Source of the DNA: Chitinophagaceae bacterium
GTDB taxonomy: Bacteria > Bacteroidota > Bacteroidia > Chitinophagales > Chitinophagaceae
Direction of reading: 5' to 3'
Length of the DNA: 40,159 nt
NCBI GenBank assembly: GCA_014379965.1
Contig: JACMKU010000071.1
Coordinates: 1-40,159, forward strand
Part shown: positions 8,207 to 16,484 of the stretch, in pieces
How the letters are laid out: each line of letters begins with the position of its first letter
Numbering within the stretch: the stretch's first letter is position 1
Notes under the pieces: model-generated
Database searches by the model: none
What the model saw: the letters and a program-made list of their open reading frames with translations, nothing else
What the model was told of the DNA's origin: nothing
Position numbers and translations under genes: made by a program

Positions 8207-8214
8207 TACCTTTG
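8207..8214 (+). promoter_or_regulatory. Probable -7 box (TACCTTTG) of proline dehydrogenase
   Basis: TACCTTTG ends only 7 nt before the ATG at 8222, implying a nearly leaderless mRNA. A TTTG at 8181-8184, inside the repeat arm, lies 22 nt upstream and could act as the -33 box. Confidence 0.55.
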
Positions 8215-8221
8215 CCGCCTT

Positions 8222-9457
8222 ATGGAGTCATACCCGGTCATTTCATTTGATAATACTGAATTCGCGTTTGAGTATAAATCGGATCGACAACTAAAAAAGG
8301 CTGGGTTTCTGTTTTCGCTGATGGGTCAGCCATGGTTAGTGAAAGTAGGCACCAGGCTCACGCCCTGGACTATCCGCACAGGACTTCCAGTAAAGGGCAT
8401 CATCCGCAATACCATATTTAGCCAATTCGTAGGTGGTGAAACCTTAGAGGAAACAGCACAGGTAGCCCGCATATTGGGAAATTACAATGTTAAGGCCATT
8501 CTCGATTACGGAGTGGAAGGGGGAGATGATGGTGAACAGGGTTTCGATCATGCCACAGATGAGTTCATTCGTGTGATCCACTACGCTTCCACCCAGCCTA
8601 ACATTCCCTTCATGAGTATTAAGGTGACGGGATTCGCAAGGTTTGGATTGTTGGAGAAATTAGATGCGATGATGCACCTGTCACAAGGCACGCTGATGAA
8701 ACGATATCTCGGAGCTATCGAGACGCTTCCGTCGGAGGAGAAAGAGGAATGGCACCGAGTTAGATACAGGATGATGCGTATCTGCGATGAGGCAGCCAAT
8801 AAGAAAATCGGCGTACTCGTTGATGCGGAGGAGACCTGGATTCAGGATCCAGTAGATGCACTGACAATGTTGATGATGGACACGTTGAACAAGGGAAGGG
8901 TCGTCATTTATAATACCATTCAGCATTACCGAAGGGATCGATTGGAGTTCCTCAAGGATAGTTACACGGCAGCCAAGGAAAGAAATTTTATCCTCGGAGC
9001 CAAACTAGTTCGTGGAGCGTATATGGAGAAGGAGCGGAAGCGTGCTGCAGAGATGAGTTACCCCTCTCCAATACAGCCGGATAAAGAATCTTCGGACATG
9101 GATTACAACGCCGGGCTCGAATTCTGTATTAAAAATCTCGACCACGTGGCATTAATCGTCGCCTCACACAATGAACATAGTAATTTGCTCGCGACACAAC
9201 TCCTTAAACAATACGGGTGGCCGCTCAATCATTCTCATATTCATTGGAGCCAGTTATATGGCATGAGCGATAACATCACTTTCAACCTTGCACACGCCGG
9301 CTGCAGCGTTAGCAAATACCTTCCCTTTGGCCCCATCAAGGATGTGATACCATATCTTATGCGAAGGGCACAGGAGAATACTTCCGTTAAAGGTCAAACG
9401 GGACGCGAACTAGCCCTTATTAAGAAGGAGCTGACGCGACGACGTTCTGGTCAATAG
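8222..9457 (+). CDS. Proline dehydrogenase (single-domain)
   Basis: FAD enzyme that oxidises L-proline to pyrroline-5-carboxylate, the first step of proline catabolism; electrons go to quinone. 411 aa, the monofunctional form without the PutA aldehyde dehydrogenase half. Barrel motifs visible: KAILDYGVEG near residue 95, IPFMSIKVTGFARFGLL (about 122-140), IGVLVDAEETW (about 196), the substrate-loop motif KLVRGAYMEKER (about 261-272), VASHNEHS (about 317) and a C-terminal LPFGPIKDVIPYLMRRAQEN. The Arg-Arg pair in YLMRRAQEN corresponds to the substrate-carboxylate-binding pair of the family. Its stop codon TAG is part of the first CAATAGG unit of a downstream repeat. No P5C dehydrogenase gene is in the window. 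Confidence 0.95.
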   Translation: MESYPVISFDNTEFAFEYKSDRQLKKAGFLFSLMGQPWLVKVGTRLTPWTIRTGLPVKGIIRNTIFSQFVGGETLEETAQVARILGNYNVKAILDYGVEGGDDGEQGFDHATDEFIRVIHYASTQPNIPFMSIKVTGFARFGLLEKLDAMMHLSQGTLMKRYLGAIETLPSEEKEEWHRVRYRMMRICDEAANKKIGVLVDAEETWIQDPVDALTMLMMDTLNKGRVVIYNTIQHYRRDRLEFLKDSYTAAKERNFILGAKLVRGAYMEKERKRAAEMSYPSPIQPDKESSDMDYNAGLEFCIKNLDHVALIVASHNEHSNLLATQLLKQYGWPLNHSHIHWSQLYGMSDNITFNLAHAGCSVSKYLPFGPIKDVIPYLMRRAQENTSVKGQTGRELALIKKELTRRRSGQ

Positions 9458-9529
9458 GCAATATGCAATAGGCAATATGCAATAGGCAATAAGCAACAGG
9501 CAATTGCCTATTGCCTATTGCCCATTGCC
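9452..9529. repeat. Inverted heptanucleotide element, family A (CAATAGG / CAATATG units)
   Basis: Seven consecutive 7-mers without a break (CAATAGG, CAATATG, CAATAGG, CAATATG, CAATAGG, CAATAAG, CAACAGG), then the inverted arm TTGCCTATTGCCTATTGCCC without spacer, centred on CAATTG at 9501-9506. The first unit supplies the proline dehydrogenase stop codon. Confidence 0.9.
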
Positions 9530-9782
9530 TCTCTTAAGAGAATGTGAATTAAAATTCCCCTCGTACTATTACTATTTGATTCTCTTTGGTATTATTGTTG
9601 AGTGTGATGTGCGACTGATAAATAGCTATGAAGTTGTGCACAAAATGCAATAACATTCCTCTTTATCCAGTTATATAGGAGCCACGACCGTTTAACCCAC
9701 CCAGAGCTGACTATTTTTCGCACAGGTCCTCGATCCTTTAAAAAACATCTATGCCCTATCTCTACTCAAATTCTATTTGAGC
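9530..9782. other. Intergenic leader of the coiled-coil protein gene
   Basis: No gene seen. It contains a short palindrome TTGTGCACAA near 9632-9643 and a small inverted repeat (TCAAAT / ATTTGA) overlapping the start region at about 9766-9780. No convincing TAnnTTTG box was found. Confidence 0.4.
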
Positions 9783-10910
9783 ATGTTACTTACTGCCACT
9801 GGACTGTTTATTGAGTTTGCCAGATTCATTAAAATTATTTTCTGGATTATCATCCCCGTATTTTTTATTGCGATGGTGGTAGTTGCTCTCCTGCATCGCC
9901 GCAAGAAAATCAAAGCAGGGTCTACAGCAACTGACCAGGGCGAGTCCATCTTGGCATCGATTGACGATCCTGGGCATGGCGCTTATCTATTATTCGATCA
10001 TTCCGGCCTTGTACGCAAATACAGGAATAAACTCTTCTATAACCAGGCGCGATACATTGCATTACGACACGACTATCAAAAACTGGAAGCAAAGCTCGCT
10101 TCCCTTTCAACCATTCAATTAGTGGCATCACCAGAAAATAATACAACTATGGAAAACCAGGCACAACAGACAATGATCCTGTCGGCAGATGTCGCCAGTG
10201 AAAACAGGGAACTCGCCGACAGGCTTGACCAACTTACAAGGGCATACCAAAGTCTCGAAGAAGAAAATGATGCCCTGGCTGAACAAATAAGATTGCAGAC
10301 TGCCACCGATGAAGAGAAAGCATCGGTTGTGAGCAGGTGGAGGGAAGAGAATGTATTACTAAAGACAAAGGCTGCAGAACAGGAATACCTGCAAGACATT
10401 GTCGATGAGAAAAAAAGACAGATCGACTTCCTACAGCAGCAATTGGAACAGCGCATCCGGGTGCATCATTCTTCGGAGCAGCAACTCTCATCGATCCAAT
10501 CGGAATTGCATTTGAAATATGAACAGATCCTGCAGAGAGAGCAATCGGTAGCAACAGTCGAGGGCAGACTGATCATCCTTGCGAATGAATTAAGGGACTT
10601 GCGGGAGCAAAATGAGATGCTGAACGCGGCGCTTGCCGATAGTAGGGAAGTGACGGCAACTTTGGAACACCAGGTGCTGCATGAACAATCACGCGCCGAG
10701 TTGGCCGAACAGCGACTCGCCAGTAACCGTCAGATGCTTCTGAGGCTCTATAGGGAATTTTCGTCGTGTGTAGGAAATGAGGGAGACAAGAATCGGGAGG
10801 CAGGAGACTGGAGTCGGGAAGCGGGAGAGAGAAGTCGGGAGGGAGAATGGAGTCTGGAGGCCGGAGTACAAGGTCCGGAATTATCATCAATCATAGTTCA
10901 GCACTCGTAA
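9783..10910 (+). CDS. Membrane-anchored coiled-coil protein with repeat-encoded C-terminus
   Basis: 375 aa. One transmembrane helix (about residues 14-40, IKIIFWIIIPVFFIAMVVVALL) is followed by a basic stop-transfer patch HRRKKIK. A long, heptad-rich coiled coil then runs from about 75 to 325 (many Glu, Gln, Leu; e.g. LEEENDALAEQIRLQ). It resembles bacterial envelope coiled-coil proteins, but no family is recognised. The last 35-40 residues are unlike the rest: Arg/Glu/Gly/Ser-rich sevens such as REAGDWS, REAGERS and REGEWSL, which are the translation of a heptanucleotide array (10794-10866). The native C-terminus was therefore probably nearer residue 325-335. ATG 9783 is chosen over the TTG at 9777. 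It is followed by the ECF sigma gene after 158 bp, with no terminator seen. Confidence 0.8.
   Translation: MLLTATGLFIEFARFIKIIFWIIIPVFFIAMVVVALLHRRKKIKAGSTATDQGESILASIDDPGHGAYLLFDHSGLVRKYRNKLFYNQARYIALRHDYQKLEAKLASLSTIQLVASPENNTTMENQAQQTMILSADVASENRELADRLDQLTRAYQSLEEENDALAEQIRLQTATDEEKASVVSRWREENVLLKTKAAEQEYLQDIVDEKKRQIDFLQQQLEQRIRVHHSSEQQLSSIQSELHLKYEQILQREQSVATVEGRLIILANELRDLREQNEMLNAALADSREVTATLEHQVLHEQSRAELAEQRLASNRQMLLRLYREFSSCVGNEGDKNREAGDWSREAGERSREGEWSLEAGVQGPELSSIIVQHS
10794..10866 (+). repeat. Heptanucleotide array, family H (CGGGAGN-type units), translated
   Basis: Ten consecutive degenerate 7-mers: CGGGAGG, CAGGAGA, CTGGAGT, CGGGAAG, CGGGAGA, GAGAAGT, CGGGAGG, GAGAATG, GAGTCTG, GAGGCCG. 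They lie in frame in the coiled-coil gene. Three units equal 21 nt, so the protein shows a 7-residue repeat. No inverted partner was found; purine-rich 7-mers continue weakly after the stop to about 10960. Confidence 0.8.
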
Positions 10911-11068
10911 CAGATAGCCTTAAAAGAGAGCGAGAAACAGAGCGGGAGTGAGAGGCGGCGCATTGGTACTTGCAACACTTAAACAACGTTCAGATTCTCT
11001 TTGTAATTAAAAAGATTATTTTTTACTTAAAAAAATATCTTTAACATTACAGAGCTTTTTTTTAACGA

Positions 11069-11662
11069 TTGTCTCAGCTTGCAACCATACCAGAACTGCA
11101 GAAACGAATTGCTTTGTATGAGGATATGAAGGCATACAAAGACCTCTATCAACTGCTATATGATGGTCTCCATCGTTTTTCTTTTTCCATTGTAAGGTCC
11201 CGCGAAGTGGCGGAAGAGATAGTATCGGATGTATTTATCAAGGTCTGGCAGATTCGTGGTCGCCTGCCGGAAATTGACAATCTTAAAGTATATCTCTACA
11301 CGATAACACGCAACTTTTCCATCAATTACATCCAGCGGAATTATAAGAATGCTGCCATCAGCATCGAGGAGATGGATATCGAACCGGTCATCCAGGTAGG
11401 AAATCCCGAGGATCAGTGCATCTCCGCCGAAGTTACAGGGAGAATACGCCAGGCCATCATGCAGCTGCCCCCTCAATGCCGCATCATTTTTCAACTCGTG
11501 AAGGAAGATGGGATGAAATACAAGGAAGTCGCGGAGATTCTCAACATATCTGTATTCACCGTTCGCAACCAACTGGCAATTGCCATCCGCAAGCTAGGCG
11601 AAAGCTTGCCTCTCTACGTGCAATCCCATATACCGGCTATCAATCGGTTTTCAGCCTCTTGA
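11069..11662 (+). CDS. ECF sigma factor of the PUL-associated (FecI-like) type
   Basis: RNA polymerase sigma factor, 197 aa, expected to be held by the FecR-like anti-sigma factor encoded next to it and to activate the SusC/SusD operon when substrate is sensed through the SusC STN domain. Region 2 is seen at about 20-90 (YKDLYQLLYDGLHRFSFSIV, EEIVSDVFIKVWQ, YTITRN) and region 4 at about 120-180 (LPPQCRIIFQLVKEDGMKYK, EVAEILNISVFTVRNQL helix-turn-helix). No upstream ATG exists: an in-frame TAA lies 6 nt before, so TTG at 11069 is taken as start; it yields the usual N-terminal helix before RIALYED. The next ATG (residue 19) would cut into region 2. A TATCTTTA box at 11036-11043 may be its -7 element. 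Confidence 0.92.
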   Translation: MSQLATIPELQKRIALYEDMKAYKDLYQLLYDGLHRFSFSIVRSREVAEEIVSDVFIKVWQIRGRLPEIDNLKVYLYTITRNFSINYIQRNYKNAAISIEEMDIEPVIQVGNPEDQCISAEVTGRIRQAIMQLPPQCRIIFQLVKEDGMKYKEVAEILNISVFTVRNQLAIAIRKLGESLPLYVQSHIPAINRFSAS

Positions 11663-11750
11663 TTTTATTGGCGGGTTTTAGAAAAAAGATTTGGGGTGTT
11701 TGGTACATCCCGCTGTGTAAGCGTGTCTTTATGTGTACAGACAGCATAAT

Positions 11751-12860
11751 ATGAACGAAGATCGTTTTTGGTTATTGGTAAGCTTGAAACTTTCGGGGGA
11801 GGCAAAACCGGAAGAGATGGCCGAACTGGGAACCCTGCTGCAACAATACCCGGAGCTTGGGCTTCGCGCAGAGGTACTTAATACCATCTTTCAGCCCAGG
11901 AGCAAATCTCAATCTACCGACAAGGATATTTCATTTAATCGCCACCTACAGCGTTTGAGTAATCATTTCTCCGAACCAGTCTTGCAATACGAGAATGCGG
12001 AACAGTCCGAACTTATTGAGCAACCAAGGATTCGGCCATTTATCCGTAAGAAGTTGCTTTGGATCACCGGTTTCGCCGCCTCAATTCTCATCGTGTGGTT
12101 CGTGGCGATCTATGTGCCAGGCAAAAACAATCAACCAAAGACAAGTGCGCAAAATACGGTCAGTACTAAACGAGGTTCAAAGTCGAAGATCCAGTTGCCC
12201 GATGGTACACAGGTTTGGCTGAACGCAGATAGCAAGATCACTTACAACGAGAACTTCCAGGGTGCACTACGCGAGGTACAATTGACAGGAGAGGCATTCT
12301 TCGATGTGGTACGTGATGAGTCCCGACCATTTGTCATTCATGCCAATGCCATCGATGTCCGCGTACTTGGAACCGCATTCAATGTAAGGTCCTACGAAAA
12401 TGAGAAGAAGACGGAGACATCGCTTATCCACGGATCGGTTGAAATTACCCTTCGAAATAGCCCCGACAATAAGTACATTCTGAAGCCGAATGAGAAGCTG
12501 ATCGTGCAGAACGACAATCTACAGTTGTTGGCCGAGAAGGACGCCACTAAGAAGTCGGAGCCCAAAAAGCCGATTCTTACACTAGCTAAGATCAATTACC
12601 AGGAGAAAGATACCAGTGCATTAGAAACACTCTGGGTGAAAAACAAACTTGCCTTTGATGGGGAGACATTCGAGGAGATCGCATTGAAAATAGAGCGCTG
12701 GTATGATGTGAAGGTGAATATTAACGACGACAGGATCCGTAAAGTAGAGTTCAGCGGGATCTTCGAAGATGAGAACCTGCAACAGGTTATGGAAGCCCTC
12801 CAGATTACGGGTAAATTCAAGTATAATATCTACAAAAGAGAAGTTACAATCGGCCGGTGA
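11751..12860 (+). CDS. FecR family anti-sigma factor
   Basis: Inner-membrane regulator that binds the ECF sigma factor and receives a signal from the STN domain of the TonB-dependent transporter. 369 aa. The cytoplasmic N-terminal segment (1-95) is followed by one transmembrane helix (about 100-120, LLWITGFAASILIVWFVAIY), a periplasmic FecR domain (about 135-240, with RGSKSKIQLPDGTQVWLNAD and GEAFFDVVRDESRPFVI) and a C-terminal DUF4974-type domain (about 295-369, FDGETFEEIALKIERWYDVK). ATG 11751 is chosen rather than GTG 11733. It follows the sigma gene by 88 bp in the same orientation, the standard order for these loci. Confidence 0.95.
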   Translation: MNEDRFWLLVSLKLSGEAKPEEMAELGTLLQQYPELGLRAEVLNTIFQPRSKSQSTDKDISFNRHLQRLSNHFSEPVLQYENAEQSELIEQPRIRPFIRKKLLWITGFAASILIVWFVAIYVPGKNNQPKTSAQNTVSTKRGSKSKIQLPDGTQVWLNADSKITYNENFQGALREVQLTGEAFFDVVRDESRPFVIHANAIDVRVLGTAFNVRSYENEKKTETSLIHGSVEITLRNSPDNKYILKPNEKLIVQNDNLQLLAEKDATKKSEPKKPILTLAKINYQEKDTSALETLWVKNKLAFDGETFEEIALKIERWYDVKVNINDDRIRKVEFSGIFEDENLQQVMEALQITGKFKYNIYKREVTIGR

Positions 12861-13062
12861 TCCACACTCATTGGAAGAAGGCCGCCACAGATAGAACTGC
12901 TAGAAATACTGATTGCTTAACCAAAACTGCATTCACATGAAAAATGTACCATGATCCCCCAATAAAAAAAGAAACGGAGAATGTTTGCGGCATCCCCCGT
13001 TGACTTAAGACAGAAATTGCTCATGCCTGAGCAAATTTTATCATTTAACTCAAAACTAAGGT
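12861..13062 (+). promoter_or_regulatory. SusC leader with short hairpin
   Basis: About 200 bp without a gene. A TTGCTCA / TGAGCAA stem with a TGCC loop lies at 13017-13034, followed by ATTTTATC, 28 nt before the SusC ATG. It may be a weak terminator or a leader structure of the transporter mRNA. No clear TAnnTTTG box was seen; this would fit use of the dedicated ECF sigma factor. Confidence 0.35.
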
Positions 13063-16000
13063 ATGAAAAAAAATGGATCCGGCGTATTGCCAAATACGCT
13101 GCATGTATTCATCAAATGCTTGCTGATGATGAAGTTTACTGTTCTCCTTATTGTCGCTTTTTCCCTTCAATCCTTCGCCCGGGGCTATGGACAGGACAAT
13201 ATTAGCCTTCAACTGGAAAGAGTGCATCTCAAGAAAGTTTTCAAAGCCATAGAGGAGCAGGGCGCATTCCGGTTTGTATACAAAGATGATATCCTGCCTA
13301 AGGACCAGAAGGTTAGCATCAATGTGGAGAATGCTTCGATTGATGATGTACTCAAACGAATCCTCCAAAACACTGCTCTTACCTATCGCAAACTCAGCGG
13401 TAGCCTCGTCGTAATTACCCTCGACGCTAAAGAGGCGGCCATTCCCATCACCGGGCGTGTCACCGACAGCAAAGGGGAAGGACTCGGCGGAGTTAATATC
13501 GTCGAAAAAGGAACTAATAACGGAACAACTACCCGTGATGATGGCGTTTTTGTATTGAATGTCGACAACAAAGACGCAGTTCTTGTATTTACCTATATCG
13601 GTTTTCTTTCACAAGAGGTAAGTCTCGCAAGCCGCTCAAGTGTCAATATCGAATTGCTGCCAACCAACACGAGCATGCAAGAAGTTGTGGTTGTTGGATA
13701 CGGTCAGACAAGAAAGGCCCTCCTTACCGGTTCGATTTCATCGGTCAAAGCCGATCAACTGACTACGGTTTCTTCAACTCGTCTCGACCAGGCGCTGCAA
13801 GGTCGTACCGCAGGTGTACTAGTTCTGCCAACTTCCGGCCAACCGGGCGCGGGTCTGAATATTCGCATAAGGGGAGCGGGTTCCAATCGTAACTCCAATC
13901 CACTATATATCATCGATGGTGTCATGGCGGGCGGAATCGAATACCTCGATCCATCTGAAGTTGCCTCTATCGATATCCTGAAGGATGCGGCTTCCGCAGC
14001 TATTTATGGAGCAGGTGCCGCCAACGGCGTTATTATAATAACCACCAAGACAGGCAAGAGAAATTCCGCAGAGGTGAGTTATAGCGGTCAATATACCCAG
14101 CAGTCACTCAAAGACGGATTCATCAAGATGATGAATGCGCAACAATATCAACAATATCTTCAGGAGGCTGGCGTAGCCGGCGCTCCTACGCCTGCAGACG
14201 TAGCAAACATTGGAGAAGGCACCAACTGGCTTCGCGAGGTGGCGCAGACTGCCCCTCAACAACACCATTCATTACAATTCAGCGGTGGTTCTGATAAATC
14301 CAGCTACCTGATCAGTGGAACATTATTTACACAGGAAGGAATTGTGGGTGGTGATAAGTCAAGGTTTAACCGTTATACAGTTCGCTTTAATGGCGATCAT
14401 CGCATTAAGCCCTGGTTGAACATCGGTAACCGTTTGTCCTATTCTCATCACAAGCGTCGTGCAATTTCCGATAACAACGAGTTCGGTTCGATCTTATCCA
14501 GTGCATTAGTCCTGGATCCTGTTACACCTATTACTTATTCAGGAATATTACCGGTACATGTGCAGAATGCATTGCTGGCAAATAAACCATTGCGTCGTGA
14601 TGCCAGCGGGAATATCTATGGTATCTCTAACTACCTGAGAGGTGAGTATGGCAATCCATTCGCCAGGATTGATATGGCAAAGGGTGAGAATATCCAAAAC
14701 AAAATAGTAGGTAATGTCTTCATGGATATAGAGCCTTTCCGCGGATTCACATTCACCTCAAGGTTTGGCATAGACGCTGCCTTCCAGACTGGTCATGGCT
14801 GGACGCCTACTTTCTGGTTTTCCGATGAAAGCCAGAATACAATTGCAAACGGCTATGACTATAACAACAACTGGTATACATGGCTCTTTGAAAATTTCGC
14901 TACCTATAAGAGAAGTTTCGGTGAACACAACTTTACCTTACTCGCCGGTGTGTCCGCGATGAAGACACACGAGTATCATATTGGTGGAAGCTATTCCGGT
15001 CTGTTCAAGGAAGACGACAGGTTCTCTTATGCCGATTATGTGCCGGACGATCTTGACCGCATAGGAAGCAATTCTTTTGACTATTCAATGGGTTCATTTT
15101 TCGGAAGACTTTCCTATAGTTATAAAGACAGGTACTTGTTGAACGCATCGGTTCGTAGAGACGGAAGTTCAAAGCTGGCGCCCGGTCATCAATGGACAAC
15201 GTATCCAGCCGTCTCAGTAGGTTGGGTGTTGTCTAACGAAAGCTTTTTCCAGAATGTGCTTTCAAATAATTTGAACTATGTGAAACTGCGTGCCAGCTGG
15301 GGTCAGAACGGTAATGTGACCTCTATTGGAATCGGAGAGTGGTTGAATGCGATTGGGGCCAACATGTTGTATCCCGATGCAAATGGAAACCTCATCGTAG
15401 GCGCAGCTCCTACGAGCCTGGCCAATCCTGATCTTGAATGGGAGACTGGTGAGCAATTCGACATCGGTGCAGACCTCGCATTGTTTAATAACAGGCTCAA
15501 CATCACAGTCGACTACTACAAGAAGACCACTAAGAAACTTTTAACGGATGGTAATGCTCCATTGATTGCGGGCAATACTCTGAAGACTAAGAATGCGGGA
15601 AATGTCGAGAATACGGGATTTGAAATTGAACTTACGTATTCTAACAAATCTGTTTCGCGCAACGGACTTAGTTATGAAATCGGCGGTAATCTCTCCACGT
15701 TGAAGAACAATGTGACTTTCCTCGATCCAAACTCACCGATTATCTATGGTGCAGGGATTGGAACAGGTTGGTCGGCTACTGCGATGCAGGTTGGAAGTCC
15801 TCTCTGGTTTTTCAACGGATACAGGACAAATGGGATATTCCAAAACCAGGCGGAGATCACTGATTACATTACGAAGAATGCCATAACTGGATATGCTCCG
15901 AAACCAGGGGATCCAATTGTTGTCGATGTAAATGGCGACAAGCAGATTTCTCCTGCGGATATGACCAATATTGGTAGTCCACATCCGAGCCTGACTTTCG

Positions 16001-16467
16001 GCGGACGCGTCAGCCTTGCTTACAAAGGCTTCGACCTCCTCGTATTCGTGCAAGGGCAAACAGGCAACGAAATACTCATGGGATTCAATCGGACAGACCG
16101 GGGTACTGCGAACAAGCCCGAGTTCTTCTATTCTAATAGATGGACTGGCGAAGGAAGCACTAATACATGGTTTGCATCTAATACGTCAAATCCCTACATC
16201 TACAATAGCGACCTCATGATCTTCGATGGAGCATATACGAGGATTAGGCAGTTGCAATTAGGATACACTTTACCAGATAAGGTAATGAACAGGATAAAGA
16301 TCAGGAGGGCACGTGTCTATGTTTCGCTCGACGACTTCTTCACGTTCACTAAATACCCGGGCGTAGACCCAGAGGGTGGAAGCAACGGGCAAAACAGTAT
16401 TGGTATCGACCGCGGTGGTTATCCTATTCCAAGGAAAGCGATCGTAGGATTGACATTTAATTTCTAA
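13063..16467 (+). CDS. SusC/RagA-type TonB-dependent outer membrane transporter
   Basis: Outer-membrane channel, 1134 aa, that imports oligosaccharides captured by the SusD lipoprotein, using TonB energy. Domains in order: a long signal region (about 1-44, ending SFARGYGQ); an STN signalling domain (about 45-120, VFKAIEEQGAFRFVYKDD), which marks it as coupled to a sigma/anti-sigma pair; a carboxypeptidase-like beta-sandwich (about 128-205, ITGRVTDSKGEGLGGVNIVE); a plug domain starting with VVVVGYGQ (about 210-330, with TAGVLVLPTSGQPG and LYIIDGV); and a beta-barrel ending in VGLTFNF, with the terminal aromatic typical of outer-membrane barrels. The SusD gene follows after 17 bp. Together with the downstream GH16 enzyme, the probable substrate is a beta-1,3-glucan, which is inferred from context. 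Confidence 0.97.
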   Translation: MKKNGSGVLPNTLHVFIKCLLMMKFTVLLIVAFSLQSFARGYGQDNISLQLERVHLKKVFKAIEEQGAFRFVYKDDILPKDQKVSINVENASIDDVLKRILQNTALTYRKLSGSLVVITLDAKEAAIPITGRVTDSKGEGLGGVNIVEKGTNNGTTTRDDGVFVLNVDNKDAVLVFTYIGFLSQEVSLASRSSVNIELLPTNTSMQEVVVVGYGQTRKALLTGSISSVKADQLTTVSSTRLDQALQGRTAGVLVLPTSGQPGAGLNIRIRGAGSNRNSNPLYIIDGVMAGGIEYLDPSEVASIDILKDAASAAIYGAGAANGVIIITTKTGKRNSAEVSYSGQYTQQSLKDGFIKMMNAQQYQQYLQEAGVAGAPTPADVANIGEGTNWLREVAQTAPQQHHSLQFSGGSDKSSYLISGTLFTQEGIVGGDKSRFNRYTVRFNGDHRIKPWLNIGNRLSYSHHKRRAISDNNEFGSILSSALVLDPVTPITYSGILPVHVQNALLANKPLRRDASGNIYGISNYLRGEYGNPFARIDMAKGENIQNKIVGNVFMDIEPFRGFTFTSRFGIDAAFQTGHGWTPTFWFSDESQNTIANGYDYNNNWYTWLFENFATYKRSFGEHNFTLLAGVSAMKTHEYHIGGSYSGLFKEDDRFSYADYVPDDLDRIGSNSFDYSMGSFFGRLSYSYKDRYLLNASVRRDGSSKLAPGHQWTTYPAVSVGWVLSNESFFQNVLSNNLNYVKLRASWGQNGNVTSIGIGEWLNAIGANMLYPDANGNLIVGAAPTSLANPDLEWETGEQFDIGADLALFNNRLNITVDYYKKTTKKLLTDGNAPLIAGNTLKTKNAGNVENTGFEIELTYSNKSVSRNGLSYEIGGNLSTLKNNVTFLDPNSPIIYGAGIGTGWSATAMQVGSPLWFFNGYRTNGIFQNQAEITDYITKNAITGYAPKPGDPIVVDVNGDKQISPADMTNIGSPHPSLTFGGRVSLAYKGFDLLVFVQGQTGNEILMGFNRTDRGTANKPEFFYSNRWTGEGSTNTWFASNTSNPYIYNSDLMIFDGAYTRIRQLQLGYTLPDKVMNRIKIRRARVYVSLDDFFTFTKYPGVDPEGGSNGQNSIGIDRGGYPIPRKAIVGLTFNF

Positions 16468-16484
16468 TCGTTAAATGTAAAAAA

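Noticed and set aside
11156..11572. 138-codon frame antisense to the ECF sigma gene
   Set aside because: No recognisable domain and fully inside a gene with clear sigma regions 2 and 4.
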